A DNA stretch of 15,657 nucleotides, from contig CAYGZA010000142.1 in the NCBI GenBank assembly GCA_964354135.1, positions 1 to 15,657 on the forward strand, given 5' to 3'. The position numbers were made by a program, and so were the translations under genes. Shown in pieces: positions 14,057 through 15,657 of this stretch (within the stretch, counting starts at the first letter, position 1; each line of letters begins with the position of its first letter). The notes below the pieces were generated by a model that was not told the origin of the DNA, made no database searches, and worked only from the letters and a program-made list of their open reading frames with translations. Origin of the DNA: CAYGZA01 sp964354135 (lineage in GTDB: Bacteria > Planctomycetota > Planctomycetia > Pirellulales > Thermoguttaceae).

Positions 14057-14650
14057 ATGGCCAACGAGATCATTATCGTCTCCGGCCTTCCCCGCTCCGG
14101 CACATCGCTGATGATGCAGATGCTGGACAACGGGGGAGTGGCCGTCGTCACCGACAACGTGCGCACCGCCGACACAGACAACCCGAAGGGCTACTATGAG
14201 TTCGAGCAGGTCAAGACGATCAAGCGGGATGCCTCCTGGCTACCTGCGATGCGGGGCAAGGCGATCAAAATGGTGTCGCAGCTGCTGTATGACCTGCCGG
14301 GGAGCGAAACGTATCGCATCATCTTCTTGGAACGCGACCTGGATGAGATACTGCTCTCGCAGGAGAAGATGCTGGCGCGGTTGGGACGCCCTGGGGCTTC
14401 CCGCGACTCGATGAAGGAGGCCTACGGGCTGCACCTGGAGCGATTGCACGAGTGGCTTCTTCAACAAGGAAACTGCTCAGTCCTCCGTGTCAGCTACAAC
14501 AATCTCCTGGAACGGCCGCGCGAACAGGCGGAACGTGTGTGTGAGTTCCTCGGCGGTCTACCGGACATCGAGAAGATGGTGCAGACAGTGGACCCATCAC
14601 TGTACAGGAATAGGAAGTCTGGCAGCGCGTCGGTCGCCGGCAAAGGTTGA
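14057..14650 (+). CDS. PAPS-dependent sulfotransferase family protein
   Basis: A compact 197-residue P-loop sulfotransferase, predicted cytosolic because there is no signal or membrane segment. The 5'-phosphosulfate-binding loop is GLPRSGTS (10-17), directly after strand EIIIVS. The 3'-phosphate-binding pair fits Arg93 and Ser101 in FLERDLDEILLSQ, with the eight-residue spacing usual in the family. NPKGYYEFEQ (42-51) is a conserved-looking segment common in bacterial members. At under 200 residues it is shorter than typical SULTs (about 280), but the core appears complete, with a C-terminal LERPREQAERVCEFLG segment typical of the family. It lies 33 bp after the membrane protein gene, with GGGAGAGGG at 14041-14049 as ribosome site, and appears to be the last gene of the cluster. 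The acceptor is unknown; some proteins with this P-loop may not transfer sulfate. Confidence 0.88.
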   Translation: MANEIIIVSGLPRSGTSLMMQMLDNGGVAVVTDNVRTADTDNPKGYYEFEQVKTIKRDASWLPAMRGKAIKMVSQLLYDLPGSETYRIIFLERDLDEILLSQEKMLARLGRPGASRDSMKEAYGLHLERLHEWLLQQGNCSVLRVSYNNLLERPREQAERVCEFLGGLPDIEKMVQTVDPSLYRNRKSGSASVAGKG

Positions 14651-15208
14651 CGGGAACTGACCAGGAAGAGCGGAAGACGAGCCGGGTGATTTCGTGGAGC
14701 AGCCTTGTTCGCCGCTGGATTTGTCGCGCGTCCAAAAGGTGGGTAAGAGAACAAGCGTATCTGTGAGAACGCCTCGACGGCACAGCGATTTCTGCATAAG
14801 GCTCGACATCGGCATTTCTGGCTTCGATTGAGCGACGATGCCAAGAGGAGGCGCGCCGGCCAGACCGATTCAGGCACTGCGGCTGCGAGAAAGCTCGAGC
14901 ACGGCAACTGGACGCCCGTTGGCTGTACGGCGCGGGCACTGCGGCCCGAATGAACCCGTAAGATGGTGGCGAACGGGGACTGTCGGCGGCAGGCGTATCG
15001 ACGAGACCACGCGGACAGAAGATGCAAAGCCGGCGGGGATCGCAATACCCGCCGGAACAATGAAGAAGGTCATTTCGTCGCCTTGCCGAAGTGAGCCCTT
15101 ACGCGCGTCGACACGCCGACACGCCTTCGGGAACGGATGGATCCGTCAAGCCCGGCGTTCCTCCCAGCAGAGGCGTATCGCTTCCACGGCAGTCTCGGGA
15201 TGCGTTGC

Positions 15209-15223
15209 TTTCTCGACGCTCGC
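15209..15223 (+). repeat. Imperfect direct repeat, copy 1
   Basis: TTTCTCGACGCTCGC differs from the second copy, 110 bp further on, by one missing G. Flanking bases are also partly alike, with a G-rich stretch before the motif and C-rich bases after it. It may be a trace of a dispersed repeat, though chance similarity in GC-rich DNA is possible. Confidence 0.35.
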
Positions 15224-15318
15224 CCCACGACTCCACGCTGCGCCTGAATTCCCCGCCGTACGACTCCGAGATCGCCACCTCATCCTTCAAAACGCCGAGA
15301 ACTCATGGTACGGGTGGG

Positions 15319-15334
15319 TTTCTCGGACGCTCGC
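15319..15334 (+). repeat. Imperfect direct repeat, copy 2
   Basis: TTTCTCGGACGCTCGC is the second copy of the motif found 110 bp upstream. Both copies give related peptides on the minus strand (ASVEKATHP and ASVRETHP, in frames offset by the extra base), which hints at common ancestry rather than coincidence. Confidence 0.35.
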
Positions 15335-15540
15335 GCGACCCAAATGGTGGGGGAGTGCGTTTATCTCCGCAGACCACCTGCCTGTTACCTTAACTTCCCG
15401 AGGTCCTCAGCCGATCCCGGCTCGGCACATTGAGTTGGCATGGCCGGCTCGGCGGCTCGGTTGTCTGTTTCCCTGCCAATTTCCACCCGCCGCAGTGTCA
15501 TGCCCGGCCGTGTCCTACACTCAATTCGGCCTGATGATCC

Positions 15541-15657
15541 TCATAGGGCACCTCCCGCCTCACCAACTCTGCCTCCCGCGCTGGCTCGCAGCTTTTCGAC
15601 ACCAATCCTGATCTCGGCGAGGGCCTTCAGCTCCGGATCGCCGATCCAGGCGGCACC
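15541..15657 (-). CDS. Possible 3' end of a gene cut by the right window edge
   Basis: On the minus strand a frame is open from the right edge to a TGA at 15541-15543, giving 38 residues that begin GAAWIGDPELKALAEIRIG. The first half has coding-like third positions (15 of 19 codons end in G or C), but the last 19 codons are weaker. I do not recognise the family. It could be the true C-terminus of a neighbouring gene or a chance frame. Confidence 0.25.
   Translation of the reverse strand, partial: GAAWIGDPELKALAEIRIGVEKLRASAGGRVGEAGGAL

Larger units (their letters stand above)
14651..15540. other. Right intergenic region with degenerate sequence, no intact gene seen
   Basis: About 890 bp follow the sulfotransferase stop. 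Several long open frames exist on both strands, the longest on the plus strand at 14838-15611, but they lack family motifs, consistent codon bias and ribosome sites. Short minus-strand patches at about 15146-15290 have coding-like third positions if one frame change is allowed, suggesting a decayed gene or dispersed repeat. An imperfect direct repeat lies at 15209-15223 and 15319-15334. I found no clear terminator after the cluster and no tRNA. Confidence 0.5.

Noticed and set aside
15410..15426. GCCGA/TCGGC inverted repeat as a terminator
   Set aside because: Only five base pairs, no T-run, and more than 750 bp from the end of the cluster.
14838..15611. Long plus-strand open frame of 257 codons
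   Set aside because: No ribosome site, no domain or motif, uneven third-position bias, and Arg/Pro/Ser-rich composition typical of a chance frame in GC-rich DNA.

Overview
The window looks like a GC-rich chromosomal segment of a planctomycete (Planctomycetota). Three things suggest this: an ECF sigma factor gene overlapping a transmembrane Hanks-type Ser/Thr kinase gene, a large two-heme protein related to the alpha subunit of hydrazine synthase, and several exported proteins carrying LTxxQ-type helical modules. This is read from protein content only. No rRNA, tRNA, CRISPR array or intact mobile element was seen.

Layout. (1) Positions 1-428 hold no convincing complete gene, only two short minus-strand stretches with coding-like third positions. 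(2) Three minus-strand genes run leftward: the HzsA-like di-heme beta-propeller protein (6213 to 3406), an ECF sigma factor (3322 to 2744) and a membrane-anchored Ser/Thr kinase (2747 to 429). The sigma stop and kinase start overlap as ATGA. (3) A 423-bp divergent intergenic region lies at 6214-6636. (4) Six plus-strand genes at 6637-14650 are packed like an operon: an exported arylsulfate-sulfotransferase-like beta-propeller protein, two tandem alkaline-phosphatase-superfamily hydrolases, a 61-residue ribbon-helix-helix-like protein, a three-helix membrane protein and a PAPS-type sulfotransferase. (5) Positions 14651-15540 appear non-coding or degenerate. A possible gene end lies on the minus strand at the right edge.

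The six-gene cluster is the part most likely to be an undescribed system. It combines two unrelated sulfotransferase folds with two paralogous metal-dependent phospho/sulfo-hydrolases. The first hydrolase is predicted to face the cytoplasm behind a YIGPGAG-type membrane anchor, and the second carries a twin-arginine signal for export. A small protein ending in LRGLGYIE and a membrane protein whose topology recalls the YidC/EMC3 superfamily sit between the hydrolases and the cytosolic sulfotransferase. A plausible reading is a two-sided sulfation or phospho-ester remodelling pathway at the cell envelope. The substrate cannot be told from sequence, and the pathway is inference from co-localisation.

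The left arm is more ordinary for planctomycetes: a cytochrome-like exported protein next to a sigma/kinase regulatory pair. The kinase C-terminus and the sulfotransferase-like protein both carry LTxxQ-type helical segments, a possible shared envelope-sensing or binding module across the two arms.
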